A DNA stretch of 64,000 bases from Mermis nigrescens (taxonomy: Eukaryota; Nematoda; Enoplea; Mermithida; Mermithidae). Shown piece after piece: positions 1 through 13,071 of this stretch. Position 1 is the first letter of the stretch; the number at the start of each line of letters is the position of its first letter. Where the stretch lies: NCBI GenBank assembly GCA_036768485.1, contig JAVLUZ010000261.1, forward strand, positions 620,001-684,000, in the 5' to 3' direction. The notes beneath the pieces are model-generated. The model worked only from the letters and a program-made list of their open reading frames with translations, ran no database searches and had not been told where the DNA came from. Made by a program: the position numbers and the translations under genes.

Positions 1-686
1 ACTAGGAAAAATCTACCTAAAGTCGGAAAATCTGCTAAAAATCACACTTTCTCTAAGCAACGCAAAAAATCGATGTATATTCTGCGGCCAACAGATTAAA
101 ATAAATATTCAACCATAACAATGATTGAAACAGCAGCACGTTAGCTATGCAGTAGCTATGGGAAATGATATTAAAGTAAACTAACAGTCTTCCAAGCCAA
201 TTGAATGAAATAGCAAACATCAAAGACTAATTGAAGACATGGTTGGTTAAAAACAGTAGGAAACACGTAAGTTGACTTGAAACAGACTTAATGTAGATAC
301 ACTAGCATGCCCGAAACGATTGTGTGCACTAATCAATCGGCTCCTGCTTTGCTTGCTATAATGCTCATAAAACAAAACAACTTTAAATACAATACCTCTT
401 AGTTTTCTATCAATCAGGTGCCAGCAATTTAAAAAAGTAACCTTGATAGATTTCGTTTATACACTCTTATCTGAAACTTCGAACATTATTTAAAAAAGAC
501 ACTTTTTTAGAGGCCGCAGAATATACATCGATTTTTTGTGTTGCTTAGAGAAAGTGTGATTTTTAGCAGATTTTCCGACTTTAGGTAGATTTTTTCTAGT
601 CCCCTCCTTTTACATCCATAATAATCCACAATTCCAAGTATATTCATCTTTTTTGTTCCATCGGAGCATTTTTCTTTGCTAGTACA
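1..686. mobile_element. Foldback element, copy 1 (left end outside window)
   Basis: Positions 1-88 reappear inverted at about 511-600. The right arm continues to about 686 and ends in TTGCTAGTAC. A second copy with the same arms lies at 11175-12416. The arms are long and the middle has no coding frame, so this is a foldback-type non-autonomous element. The left end lies before the window. Confidence 0.7.
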
Positions 687-982
687 CTACTTTTAATTAG
701 CGTGATTTCAGTACATCAGTCAGTAAACACAATCAGTAACATGCCACAATAATGACAACAGTCCAAGAACGCGGAAAACAATATTGTTCTTAACATCAGC
801 ATTATCCTTTTTAAACAAGACAACCTTATTGACACCATCCATTTTCAAATTAAAACTGCATTAAGTTATTTCTTCTTAATGTGCAGTTCACTTATAATCA
901 AGCACAAAAATTTAACCAACGAATTCACATTGCAAATCCTCACTCAATCAATACACAAGCACAATGTGTTGTGACTTTTGAA

Positions 983-1075
983 ATTGAAAACACCCAATTT
1001 TCAATTTTCAAATTGAAAATTGGATCAATTTTCAAATTGAAAATTGGGTCAATTTTCAAGTTGAAAATTGGGTGT
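983..1075. repeat. Three tandem palindromes of CAATTTTCAAATTGAAAATT type
   Basis: The self-complementary word AATTTTCAAATTGAAAATT is repeated in tandem three times with small changes. Each unit can fold on itself or pair with its neighbours. Confidence 0.8.
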
Positions 1076-3760
1076 TTGAATTTGCGATGAAGAAAATAAT
1101 CAAAAGATAGTCACTTGGTTTATTTAAGCCGAGTAATAAAATAACGACCGTCCACCAATTCCAAACTAAACGCAACTAATCTGATCACTATGAAAAAGTT
1201 TTGAAAAATGAGCTTGCTAAGCGAGAGTTGTAAACCTAGAGAAACTTAAAGTTAAAACCTACCATTAAATTATGAGAGAATTATAAAAGATTTTAAACTT
1301 CAAGAAAATGGAAAAGGCGGGATGTTGGTAAATTAGAAGGCAAAGATTTTCGGCAAAAATTCAAAAACTTCACGCAAATATCAAATGTAAGGAACACTAA
1401 CGCTTTGATTTGGTAGTAAAATAAATTTGTAGTATAGACTACATATTAACAACAAATGAATAGTGCAAACTTTACACAACTACTAGGTGTAGAGAATACT
1501 AACAGTTTACGGCTTATTAATGTACATGATTACAATAAAGCTGTATATCTTTGTCGACTTCTGTGCACAGTAGTGTGATTGCTGGTTCATTTTAAACCAC
1601 TTTTGCAGGCAATTTACATCAATTAATTGATAGCTCTCCATGTGCAAGATTTTGTGAAACATATTATAAACACGGCTAAGAAGGATTTAACTTTAATGCA
1701 ACCCATTTAAGACAAAATTACATCTCTTCAATGATCTAAGGACACTTGAACATAATTTTTAAATCACTTTAGATTACTTTTGAGGGTAAACAAACTCACT
1801 TAATTGATGTCTCACATATGAATCCTTGAAAATTTCTTGACTTCAGTTACAAAGTCTCTGCAAGTCTATCGAATTAGGGTTAACACGTAACGTAAACTTT
1901 ACACAAACACATAGCGTAAAGAATATTTTAGTCGGATTCGTAATTTTGATATTGCTCCGATATTTCTTCCAACATTTATGGAAAAATGAGTCTCCATAAT
2001 GTTTTAAAGACAATAAACATTAGGTTTAAACCACTTTGCAATACTGCTGAGTGTAAGCAAGCGCGCCCAATTGACGTATATATTTCATTCCCTGTAAATT
2101 TTTATATCTCAGGAAAAAATTTCGATTTTTGCAATGCTCTAGAACAAAGGCTAACATGCAGTGTAAAAAATTACTCGGATATTATGATCAACATTCATGA
2201 AAAAATCATGTCTCTACAATGGTCTGAGGACATATAAACAATGAATGTAAACTACTTTACATCACTGTTGGATGTAAACAAACGCGCCTACGTGACGTCT
2301 CACATTTGATCCTTTGAAAACTTCTAGGCTCCAAGAAAAAATTAGGTTTCAGGAATGCTCAAAAACGAAGATAAATATATATGTAGTGTAAACTTCATGT
2401 AAACACCTAGTGTAAAGAAGATTTTAGTCAGATTCGTAATTTTGATATTGTTCCGATATTACGATTAATATTTATGAAAAAATTAAGTCTACATAATGTT
2501 CTATGGGCAAACTAACAATTGGTGTAAACTACTTTACAACACCGTGGAGTGTAAACATATGCGCCAGACTGGCATATCAAATTTGATTCCTGGTCCATTT
2601 CTAGACTTGATAAACGTGTCCCTGACTCGTAACCGGAGAAGCAGGCAGAAAAAACAAGACAGAAACGCATTTAAAACTCCAAATTTTTGACTTTACACTC
2701 GCTAAATATTAATGTATAGACAATTTGCTTTGACATGCACCCGATATAAAGCACTTTATTTTTATTCTATTAGACTTATCCCGACTTCTGGACGGAGAAA
2801 GTGGCGAACAAAAAACGCAACAAAAACGTATTTTCCATCATTTAGAACACTGTAAACTTTAAAATTCCGTACCGAACTCCCCATTGAGTTTAAAGAAATT
2901 CGGTTTGGTACAATTTGTAGCTTTTAAATCGTAGTACATTCCTGTGTGCCAAAATTCTGTTGCAAAAATTATTTGGCATGATTTATCAATCAAACTTCGG
3001 AAAAAACGTGTTTTTTAGCCCATTTTTTACCTCTGATTTCGAACTTTACACCCCCATAATTAACTCAATATTGCGTTTTTTTAAATGCGGTTTGCTGCGA
3101 TGTTTAGCCCCTGTGAGGCACTTTATTAATGCTGTCTTCGATTAGCACTGACTCATAAGCGGAAAAATTTGGCAGAGAAATCTTAGATAAAATCCGTTTT
3201 TTACACCATTCACTAAAGTGTAAACTTTAAACGCCAGGATCTAACTCACCATAGAGCATAGAAGACTTTGCTTATATGCAGAATGTAGCCCTTGATCCGC
3301 TCTACATTTCTGTCAGAAAACATTTTAAAAACCTCATAACCGGAGTTAGTATCGGACATAGGAAGGTTGAAAACTCGACCAAAAAGTGCTTTTTCACCCC
3401 CAGATTTTCGCACTCTTTACACTGCCGTTCGATAAATAATGCGAATTTCAAAAAACAAAAAAAGTGTCATCTGTAGAATTCATCCCTCTATTATCCTATT
3501 CTGTTCAATCCTTCGAGTCATCAATACTCAGTTGTCCACATGCCGCAGTAAAAAGGTCCCAAAATTTGTCCTATGTTATAACGTTACACAAAAACTTTAC
3601 ACCTTCTTTACACAGTCAATTTTGAGTTTCAAGAAAAACAAAAAAACACGGGCAGCGAATTTTTTTATTATCTTTCTTTTAAAAAAACCGCACCTTCCAG
3701 AAGTGTCCCGTTATAGCTGTAGGGGGGGTGCCCAGGTGTTGGGGGTACCCAAGTATATTA

Positions 3761-3785
3761 TAGGTACGCGCTAACGCGCTACCTA
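3761..3785. repeat. GC-rich palindrome at the end of repeat block A
   Basis: TAGGTACGCG followed by CTAACGCGCTACCTA forms a near-perfect palindrome with a short centre. The same word ends repeat block C at 14788-14811. The sequences diverge just after it in both places, so it looks like a terminus of the repeat family. Confidence 0.65.
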
Positions 3786-3799
3786 TGATTCAAAGCTGA

Positions 3800-4860
3800 T
3801 AAGATGCCTATTTTGACGGTTGTGTCTCAACAGTCCCAGCGGTCCCACCGTCCCAACTGTACCAACAATAATCCTACCAGTCCAACCAATCCCAACAGTC
3901 CACCAGTCCCACCAATAATTCTAATGGCTCCAACAGTCCCAACTGTCCCACCAGTCCAGTCCCACTATCATGTTACTATGAGTGAAACAACTTCACGCAG
4001 CCTGAACATGTGAAATCAAGCTGATCACACTGTTAGCTAAGTATCTAACTTGCTAAGTACATATTTAATCACTTCCGGATCGTTTTTCCATTCTTCAAGT
4101 AAGTATTTCTAAATGTATTTTCTGTTTTTTCCTTAGCTCATTAAAATGGTTTATAATTTATTAGCGCTTAAAATAACTGCATAATTCGACACAAAGCGCC
4201 AGAAAATTTTGACATACTCGTATTCAATATGCCTTTTCTTCTAGCTCTGGCTGCATGAAGACAAAAATTATACAAAAGCACCGGCGCCTGAAAATTTCAA
4301 ATTTGTTAGCTCACGAGTGTGCTTAAAATTTATTACCGTGATCTTTCAAACGCGCCTCAAGAATACGGAAGGGATAAAAAATATAACAACAAGTTAGATA
4401 CTTAGCTAACAGTGTGATCAGCTTGTTTTCACACATGTTGACGCTGCGTGAACTTGTTTCACTCATGTAGCGCGATAATGGGACTGTTGGGACAGTTGGG
4501 ACGGAGGGGCTGTTGGAACAGTGGGACTGTTGAACTGGTGGGACTATTGGGACTGGTGGGATAGTTGGGACTATTGGGATTATTTATGGAACTGTTGGGA
4601 AGGTGGGACTGTTAGGACAGTAAGACTGTTGGGACGGTGGGATTGTTGTGACTGGTGGGAATTCCTGGGATTATTGGTGAGACAGTTGGGACGGCGGGAC
4701 TGCTGGGATTATTAGTTGGACAATTGGGACGATGAGACTGTTGTGACGGTGGGACTGTCGGGATTTTAGGTGGGACAGATGGGACGGTGGGACTGTTGGG
4801 ATGATGGGCCTGTTGGAACCGGTGGGACTGTTGAGAAATCCCCATTTAGACGGTCAAAAG
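3800..4860. mobile_element. Foldback element with minisatellite arms
   Basis: Left arm about 3800-4050, right arm about 4388-4860, inverted with respect to each other. The outer part of each arm is a degenerate minisatellite of CCAACAGTCCCAC type (left) and GTGGGACTGTTGG type (right). The inner 90 bp (3960-4050 against 4388-4475) is a cleaner inverted repeat containing GCTGATCACACTG. About 340 bp of unique sequence lies between the arms. Tandem repeats inside long inverted arms are known from Drosophila FB and Galileo elements. The reading frames in the arms are translations of the minisatellite, not genes. Confidence 0.75.
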
Positions 4861-5902
4861 AAAAAGTTTAAATAGTATTTTCTCTTTAATTTGTAGCGAT
4901 TCTTTAACTGAGTAAAAACGTCTTTTAAGAGTTTTTGATAGTCATTGTACTACGAAAAGTAAACCACTTGTCAGACTGCTGCCAGAAATACGGATCTTTG
5001 AAAAGGACAGATGCTTTAAGGCGCGTGAAAACCTTTTTGATTTATGACAAAACGTTGCAATATTTATAATCTTTAACTTTCTATTAAAGTTGAAGGCACG
5101 AAAGAACCGTTCCTAAACGTCAGAGGATTTATTAATATAACTTTATACACCTATCATCAAATATTTTTCGTTAAAGCACAGCAACACAAGCACAACATTT
5201 GAACATTGCTGACCAAGCTACTAAAAAAGGTAATCCATATAAGGTTCTATAGGATATTATAGTGGGGTCCTCTACACATAGATTTTCTGCCATACCTACA
5301 TTTTTGACAATCTTTAATTCCTTCTAATCAACAGACTTGCTTTGTTTTTATGTTTCTCAATATTTTTTAGGTTTATATTGTTGGAATTCCTTGAATTTGC
5401 ATAGTGAGTCACTAAAAGAATTTCAGCCATTTTAAAGTGTACTTTAATTAAACAAGGAATTAGAATCGAGTCAAGAACATAAAAGACAGGCAGTATGGTC
5501 TTTCTGGGGATCAGCCAGAAAGCTTTTTGAGTCAAAATAAAACGGATATTAAAGCTAAAGAAACGTAAAAATTATGTATAACTGAATAATATTTGCAAAG
5601 CAATAATATAATCATACACAGATAATTTAATGGTACCTAAACAGTTTCTAGTCAATTCCAAGCACTCTCGCAGATATTTTCGACTTCAATCCATTTTTGG
5701 CCTTAATTTTGCCCAATTTTTTTCAGAAAGTTATTTTTTTAATTGTGGGAGTCTGGATCTCAAAGCCTGCATGTTTGTCTGGTGACGAATCTTCCGAAAG
5801 AGTGCACTTCAACAGAATATTAAGATAATTAAACATTGATAAAAACTTAGGGAATCGATCATAAATTTATAATAATAAGAAAAGGCTCGTCAGACTTGAG
5901 CT
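4861..5902. other. AT-rich stretch without recognised features
   Basis: No coding frame, intron-exon structure or repeat that I can place. The 73-residue frame on the minus strand near 5314-5535 has no recognisable features. Confidence 0.4.
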
Positions 5903-6072
5903 TATACTCTGTTTCACAAAATTTTGGGCATAAATTTCAAGAATTTTTACGAAAGTAAGCCGACGGATTACGATAATTGTATATCAAATCAATGCTATAA
6001 TCGCAATCTATCGGCTTATTGACGGACGTAATTTTTAAAACTTGTGCCCACACTTGTGTGAAATAGACTATA
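5903..6072. mobile_element. MITE, TATAGTCTRTTTCAC family, copy 1
   Basis: The ends are inverted: TATACTCTGTTTCACA at the left and GTGTGAAATAGACTATA at the right. The terminal TA is consistent with a TA target duplication, as made by Tc1/mariner-type transposases. Related copies lie at 6761-7000 and 9939-10108. Confidence 0.7.
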
Positions 6073-6760
6073 GGAACGAAAGACTCAAATGTAAAACAAT
6101 GTACACTAAAATAAATTCGAATAAAATTCGATATAGGAAGCTAATGACTCGAATTTATTGCAAGCAGTTTCTATGATTATTGATATAAGCGCTTTCGGTT
6201 TAAAATCATGCGTCGCTGGCCGCTGTAAATCCTCAACAATTTTTGTACGATAACTGAAATCAAATTTTCAGAAGTTAAATACTTGGATCAAAAGCAATAG
6301 TGTAAAAACGATATTTTGAGTATCATTTAAAAATTAATCACCAGGCCTAGCATCTGCGCAATTATTAAAGCGGAAACCGGAAACTTCGCGTTTTCGTCGA
6401 AATAATTTTCGTAAGTGAAAAATTTTCGGCACAGACCAAGCGTAAGGTATAGAGCAAAGGAGGAATAAAAACGGCAAATAACTCATTTGCATATTCACCG
6501 GCAATCATGCGTAGACATAGGACCCAAGCACGGCTAATTTAGCTTTCAGAGTTAAGCGTAAATTCTTAGAGTCTTGCCGACAAAACTGATGGCTGAACGA
6601 GTAACAAGCAAAAACTATAATTGAAAAATATATTTAGCGAAGTGATTGAGAAATAAACAACAAAATTAAAACGAAACACAAAACTAGTGAATAGCAGAAA
6701 AAGAAATCTAAAGTTAAAAATGTAAATACTTTAAACTGTATTTTTCCAACAATAATGAAA

Positions 6761-7000
6761 CTATAGTCTATTCCACAAAACCATGCGCATGGATCACAAT
6801 TTCTGGATCACTGCAAATCAATAGAGCGGTTTAAACTGAAGCAGCAAATCACGAAACTGCGCATAGCAACTGATAAGCGTATGAAGTTTTGCTACGCAAA
6901 ATTGTATTACGGTAGGCCGCCTAGAAGCCACTTTTGCAGCTACTCGCTTGAGTGCTGATAATTGATTTCCGTGCGCAAGGTTCCGTGAAATAGACTATAG
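6761..7000. mobile_element. MITE, TATAGTCTRTTTCAC family, copy 2
   Basis: It begins CTATAGTCTATTCCACAAAA and ends CGTGAAATAGACTATAG. The inner arms GCGCATGG and CCGTGCGC continue the inverted repeat. The interior differs from copies 1 and 3. Confidence 0.65.
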
Positions 7001-8572
7001 TTATTACGCAATAATACGATCTGATCTTCATTTCATTTAATTGCCCATACGGTTTGAACATAAAATCGAAAAAATCAGAAGAGCTGACAAAAAATTGACA
7101 AAAGGAGACAAATATAAACAATACAATTAGATAGTAGAAACTTTCAGCAAGAAACAAAGATTGAATAGGAGCTTCCAGTCAATTTTATAAAATTTAATTT
7201 AAAGTCGTCCAGAAAAATGGAGCGATTAAATTTGGTATTAATTCGAAAGAGATTTACGAGGCAACAAGCGCTTAGGATATAAAACGAAAGATAAGAAAGT
7301 GATAAAAGCGTATGTGCAACTTTATCGGCTAGATTTTCTAGCTGCAAACGAGGCAGGCGAAAAAAGAAATGCCCTCTGGGCATTGAGTAGCTCATCAATT
7401 AAAACGTAAAACTCGAGCACATACATAAATAAACATACACGAATGCGAGTGTGGTTCATTTTGAAAAAGGCCTGAGGCGATACGCGGCCAAAGAACATGC
7501 GTAGGTATTAAAAGAATAATGTGATGCGCGTGTAAATCCAATCAAGTCGCGGCGGGTGGTCTCGGTCGGTGGTCCACGCCCGCCCGCAGCCCAAAATTCA
7601 TAACAAGCGTACACACGTATGTACATACATATATTCCAATGTGTAAAACATTTCGTCATCAGTGGTTCATTTAATATTGACTTTGACACGCGGTACGCTT
7701 ATGTACACACGTACCTACGCGTATTTGTAGAACGTAACTATGAAACATAAGGATGTAAATAGTGGACCTGTTGGCTGGCCTCGTCCTCGTTGGTCCTCCT
7801 TATTGGTTCCTTGAATTTTGGACATTCTAGGATGCAATGTATGTATCGATAAATATAACTAATCAGGAGCTAACTCAACGAACAAAACATGAATATTTCT
7901 ACCAATTCATATTTCATAATGATGTAAAATATGTACTTACCTACGTATATATGTAGGTACATACCTACTAGTATGTGTAGGAAGAAGGTGCACAAAACGA
8001 TGCCGTTTCGGAAAAGCTGCATTATTAAACATAAACATTAATGACGAATGACCGTAAATATTTTGTTGGCAATTCTGTTGCAAGTGATAAAGAATATGCA
8101 TTTTTTTGATTCGAGCAATGATATGTGGCTATAGACATGTTATTTGTAAGTACGATAATGATGTATTCCGCGGTTTATTCTCGTAAGCTGCAGAGGCGTA
8201 GCCAGGATTTTGGTTCGGGGGCATATACAAAAATTTTTACGACTACTTTTGCATTGAATGGCAGTAACCTTATGTATGGTAAAACTGACTTTTCGACCTT
8301 TAGTAGTGTAGCCTAGCTAATTTATGGGTTTCTGACGATCAAAAATACAAATAGTGCTTTCCCAGCAGCTCGTTTCGCTGTTATGGATGTGCCGTCAGCT
8401 TGTTTCGCTGCTCGGACGTGCTATTTATAGCTTTTGCGCTTCTTTTGCGCTTTAACCCGTCGAGATGACGTTTCATCTCCGGATTAGATAGCGCAAATTT
8501 TTAGGTAATTGAGCACTGGTTCGGCTCGCGCAAGCGACCGTGCACTGCGCAGTGGCGGGTTAAACACGTACA
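7001..8572. other. Intergenic stretch with microsatellite-like motifs and a MITE remnant
   Basis: Contains ACGTATGTACATACAT-type dinucleotide-rich runs near 7615 and 7940-7975. At about 8193 the word GGCGTAGCCAGGATTTT resembles the terminus of a MITE also present at 39189-39549. No convincing gene. Confidence 0.4.
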
Positions 8573-10640
8573 GTAACATGCCACAATAATGACAGCAGTC
8601 CAAGAACGCGGAAAACAATATTGTTCTGAACATTGGCATTTTTTTAAACAAGACAACCTTACCCTTTTTAAACAGATCGACGATTTTCAGCATAAATTTT
8701 ACGCAATTATTTGATGTAAAGAACACTTACGATCAGATTCGTAATCTTGACGTTACATGGAACATTTTGTAAAAAAATTAAGCTTCTGCAACGTTCTGAG
8801 ACAAAACTTAATTTTCAATGTAAACTTTACCTAACTACTGGTAGTAAGAAACATACAGTCAGATTCGTAAACCTGACTTTACGGAACACATTTTGAAAAA
8901 TTCACGTTCTGCAACGCTCTAGAAGTAAAATAAATTTGTAGTGTAAACTAGACATTTACAATAAATTAATAGTGCAAACTTTATACAGTTACTGGGTGTA
9001 GAGAAAAGTAACAATTAGATTCGTAATTCTGACGTTACGTATAAACTTTGAAAAAAAGCTTCCTTAAGGCTCTAGAACTAAAGTTAATTTGCAGTGTAAA
9101 CTTTACACAATCACAGAGTGTACAGAAGATTTTAGTCGAATTCGTGATTCTAGTATTACTCTGTTATTACGATCGACATTTATGAAAAAATTCAGTCTGC
9201 ACAACGGCGTGAAGACAAATAAATATTAGACGTAAACCACTTTACACCACTGTTGAGCGTAAACAAACGCGCCCAACTGGCGTATCACCTTTGATTCCTG
9301 CTACATTTTTAAAACTTGAGATCACGTCCAGACGTAGAACCGGAGAAGTTGGCCGTAAAAACTAAGACAGAAACAGGTTTAAGACACCCAATTTTCGACT
9401 TTACACCTCCCAAAAAAGCTAAATATTGATGTAGAGAAAGCTGTGACGTGTACCCCTTAGAAAGTACTTTATTTTTGTTCTATTTAACCTATCCCGACAT
9501 CTAATCGGAGAATGTGGCGAACGAAAAAGGGACAAACAAGTATTTTCTACCATCCAACACATTGTAAACTTTAAAAATCTGAACCTAACTCCCCATTGAA
9601 TGTTGAGAAATTTGGTTTAAGCCAGTTTGTAGCCTTTGAACCATAGTACGTTTGTATGTGCAAAACCTCTGTTCTGCAAAATATTTGAGATATTTACTGA
9701 TCAAAATAGGGGAAAACGTGTTTTTAGCATATTTTACGCTCATGATTTTGAACTTTACACCCCCATAATAATATTGTGTTTTTTTATAAACTCGGTTGCT
9801 GCGACGTCTAGCCCTTATAAGGTACTTTATTTTATTAAATTTATCACGACTTATAAGCGTAAAAGTTGGCAGAGAAATCATAGAAAAAATCTGTGCTTTA
9901 CACATTCCACTCGAGTGTAAAGTTTAAACCATTGGTACTATAGTCTGTTTCAAAAAAGTTTGGGCATAAATTTTAAGAATCTTCTTGAAACTAAGCCGAA
10001 CGAGTACGATAATTATATATCAAATCATTGCTATAATCGCAATCTGTCGGCTTATTGTCGGGCATAGTTTTCAAAATTTATGCCCTAACTTCTGTGAAAC
10101 AGACTATAAATCCATATTGAGTGCACAAAAGTTCGCTGGCAAGCAGGAAGTAGTCCTTAAGCCATAGTACATTTCTGTCAAAAAAATTTCTTAGGACTCA
10201 ACCGGATTTGTTGGCAGACATAAACAAGTCGAAAACTCGACCAAAATGTGTTTTTTCTTTCTCAGGTTCTCACACTCTTTACACTCCCATTCGAGAACTA
10301 ATTCTAAATTCAAAAAACCAAAAAAGAACCTTCTGAAGAATTCCTTCATCTTCATTTCAGAACCATTAAATTGTTTGAGGTTTCAATATTGAGGTGTTCA
10401 CAAGCAGTCGAAAAAACCACGAAAATTCGCTATATGCTATAACGTTACGCCAAAAACTGTACACGCTCATCACCAACTCAATATTGAGTGTAAACAAAAA
10501 AAGAGCGCATAATTTTCTATTGTTTATCTTTAAAAAACGGCACCTCCACCTGATAATAGACACCAACCAAATAGAAAATGTTATACGTAAATTTACAGAA
10601 CGAATAACTTTGGCGGCATCGACAGCAGGATTTGTCTTAT
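8573..10640. repeat. GTGTAAA/TTTACAC-rich repeat block, copy B
   Basis: Begins with the same CAGTAACATGCCACAATAAT word as block A at 735 and follows it in the same order, but is clearly more diverged than block C. It is interrupted by the MITE at 9939-10108. The order of unit types (actcta-type, then CCCATTGA-type, then TCGAAAACTCGACC-type) is kept. No protein frame is conserved between the copies. Confidence 0.7.
9939..10108. mobile_element. MITE, TATAGTCTRTTTCAC family, copy 3
   Basis: Terminal inverted repeats of about 40 bp, starting TATAGTCTGTTTCA and ending TGAAACAGACTATA. The inner part of the arms, GGGCATAAATTTT, is also inverted. It splits repeat block B, so it inserted after that block formed. 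Confidence 0.8.
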
Positions 10641-11174
10641 AGCGAACGATTGAATTCGTTAGATCTTGAAAGACTCGAAACACTGCGTATCTATTTTTAC
10701 CTTACTTTTGCTTTTAGGATAATTAAGGGACAGTTGCTTTCTCTTTCAGATCTTTTCGAATCTGCACCTAACAGGGGCTAGGTCAAATAACGACATAAAG
10801 TTGTATATTAGAAAATCTCATTTGGATTGTAGAAAGAACAATTTTGCAAACTGGTGGCTAGAATTAGGAATACATTGACACAATGTATTGTTGACTGCAG
10901 AAATTTTAATGGTTTAGGGTTATGGTTTCAAAGTTTAATTTATTAAAATTTCTTAAAAGACGCACGTAAGTGCACTGCTTGTACGCCTTGGCTTTACGCA
11001 AGTACACTACGTTTTTGCATTTTACTTGACAAGTTTGCTAATTTTTGTTTATTTAGTTCTTTAATTTCACTTTTTGATTTTTATTATTTTTTTTTGTGTG
11101 TACCAGTAACCACGTGTCATTCATTATATAACGTATAACATTCTTTTGTTGATTCGGCTGACAAATATATATAT
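10641..11174. other. AT-rich stretch without recognised features
   Basis: Long T and A runs near 11040-11100. No coding frame of note and no repeat that I can place. Confidence 0.4.
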
Positions 11175-12416
11175 CACTAGCAAGAAAAAATGCTCGATGG
11201 AACAAAAAAAGGGCCGAATATACTTAGTACAAAGAATTATCAAGGACGTAAAAGGAGGGGACTAGAAAAAGCTCCTATCTACAAATGTCACAAAATTTGC
11301 TAAAACTCAGAAATTTCCTAAACGAAGAGAAATGAAAGTAAGTAAATCAAAAGAAAAAACCTACCTGTGCCTAAAGCTGCAAGATCTGCTAAAAATCAGA
11401 CTTTTTCTAAGCAACGCAAAAATCGAAGTATATTCTGCGGCCTGCAGAAAAAAGCAGCATCCTGTCGAACAAAGATAGAACATTGGGCTAGATAACTGAA
11501 CCACTCACTCTGCAAAAGCAGATATCGCCATAGCTGAGCAGCGCCATGTTGCAATATTTTTCTGGGTAAAAAAATAGTAATTATGGTATGTTGGAAAAAC
11601 GGCAATTTTAGACGTTTCTGATGGAACACTGGTGCATACCCTTACCTCCCATGCATAATGGTTATCAGTTTACATGGGCAGGAATGAAATCCGGGTGGTC
11701 TGGTGGGATTAAACGCCAGAAGAACGCATGCATTATATAGAAATCCCAGTCTTTCGTTGCGGTATCGCAAATAATCATAGGATATAACTTTATGTAATAT
11801 TTATCTAGCCACAATATCGAATAAATTAACGTTGCAAGTGATTAGCAAAAACGCAGATTTGAGATTTATTTTATAAGCTTTATATTAAGCATTGGACACC
11901 ATACCTAGACGTAGGGGGTTTGGGGAGAATGCACCCCAAAGGCAAAATACCCAACAAGAGAAACGCAAATACCCAACAATACCTCCAGAATTAAATTCTT
12001 TGAATCTTTCTGCTCTTTTTTGTGTTTTTTGGTAGGTTACCAATAGATAGAGCTCGACGAGAAACGTTCAAAAATGGTGTTTTCTTCGCCATAGCACTAT
12101 TTTAAGGCCAATTTTCCAATTTGAAAACCCCCCTCAGAATTTTTGGAACCGCCCACTGTATGGTGGACAATATGAGAAGGTTCACTAATTTTTTTCAGAG
12201 GCCGCAGAATATACTTCGATTTTTGCGTTGCGTTTTTTTTATTTACTTACTTTCATTTTTTCTTTGTTTAGGAAATTTCTGAGTTTTAGCAAATTTTGTG
12301 ACATTTGTAGATAGGAGTTTTTTCTAGTCCCCTCCTTTTACGTCCTTGATAATTCTTTGTTCCAAGTATATTCTACCTTTTTTTGTTCCATCGGAGCATT
12401 TTTCTTGCTAGTACCC
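11175..12416. mobile_element. Foldback element, copy 2 (both ends present)
   Basis: The left arm, from CACTAGCAAGAAAAAATGCT, and the right arm, ending AGCATTTTTCTTGCTAGTA, are inverted over roughly 200-280 bp. The right arm lacks about 55 bp of the left arm. The inner arm word TATATTCTGCGGCC links it to copy 1 at the start of the window. A hAT-type MITE (11900-12162) sits in the loop. There is no transposase frame. Confidence 0.75.
11900..12162 (-). mobile_element. hAT-type MITE, CATACGTGGGC family, copy a
   Basis: The ends are CATACCTAGACG and CCCACTGTATG. The interior matches the other copies (ATAGAGCTCGACGAGAAACG, GGTGTTTTCTTCGCCAT). Flanks TTGGACAC and GTGGACAA match at 6 of 8 positions, an aged 8-bp duplication. 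It lies in the loop of the foldback at 11175-12416. Confidence 0.7.
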
Positions 12417-13071
12417 AACTTTTTGTTAGCAAAAAATAGAATTTATTCCTATCTTTGTCAGTGATGTAGCGAATGTCATTAGGTACTGCTTCCATCTTAG
12501 CAATTTATACTTGCATTCGCATTCGCTCAACTCACTCTATCAATTCCCGCATTGACACTTGGTACAGTAATTAAGCTTATTCAACAAGTCAAAGAACGAC
12601 AAATCAATTATCTGCGGATCAAAGCATTTATGATAAATTTACACATGTATGATAACGTAACCAACACTTATAACAATTTCTATTTGTAAATCTCATAATA
12701 CTCGGATATTATTACCAACATTTACGAAAAAATTGCATGTCTACAATTGTCTGAGGACAAATAAACAATGAGTGTAAACTACTTTACATCACTTTTGGAT
12801 GTAAACAAACGCACCTACGTGACGTCTCACATTTGATTCTTTGAAAAATTTCTAGACTCTAGGAAAAAATTAGGTTTCTGGAATGCTCAAAAACGAAGAT
12901 AAATACATATGTAGTGTAAACTTCATGTAAACACCTAGTGCAAAGAAGATTTTGGTCAGATTCGTAATTTTGATATTGTTCCGATATTACGATTAATATT
13001 TATGAAAAAAATTAAGTCTCCATAATGTTCTATGGGCAAACTAACAATAGGTGTAAACTACTTTACAACAA

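Larger units (their letters stand above)
735..3785. repeat. GTGTAAA/TTTACAC-rich repeat block, copy A
   Basis: This block is built from diverged tandem units. One unit type, containing 'actactttacanca' followed by 'gtgtaaac', recurs near 1990, 2210 and 2485. A second type recurs near 2850 and 3226. GTGTAAA and its complement TTTACAC occur dozens of times. The block is shared with 8573-10640 (from the word CAGTAACATGCCAC onward) and with 12690-14811, which is nearly identical over long stretches. The short reading frames inside are not conserved as proteins between copies and I regard them as chance. Confidence 0.75.

Noticed and set aside
3761..3785. Palindrome as a Helitron 3' hairpin
   Set aside because: No CTRR terminus, no TC 5' end and no Rep/helicase frame could be found.
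4521..4845. Tryptophan-rich and proline-rich frames on both strands
   Set aside because: They are minisatellite translations in the arms of the foldback element.
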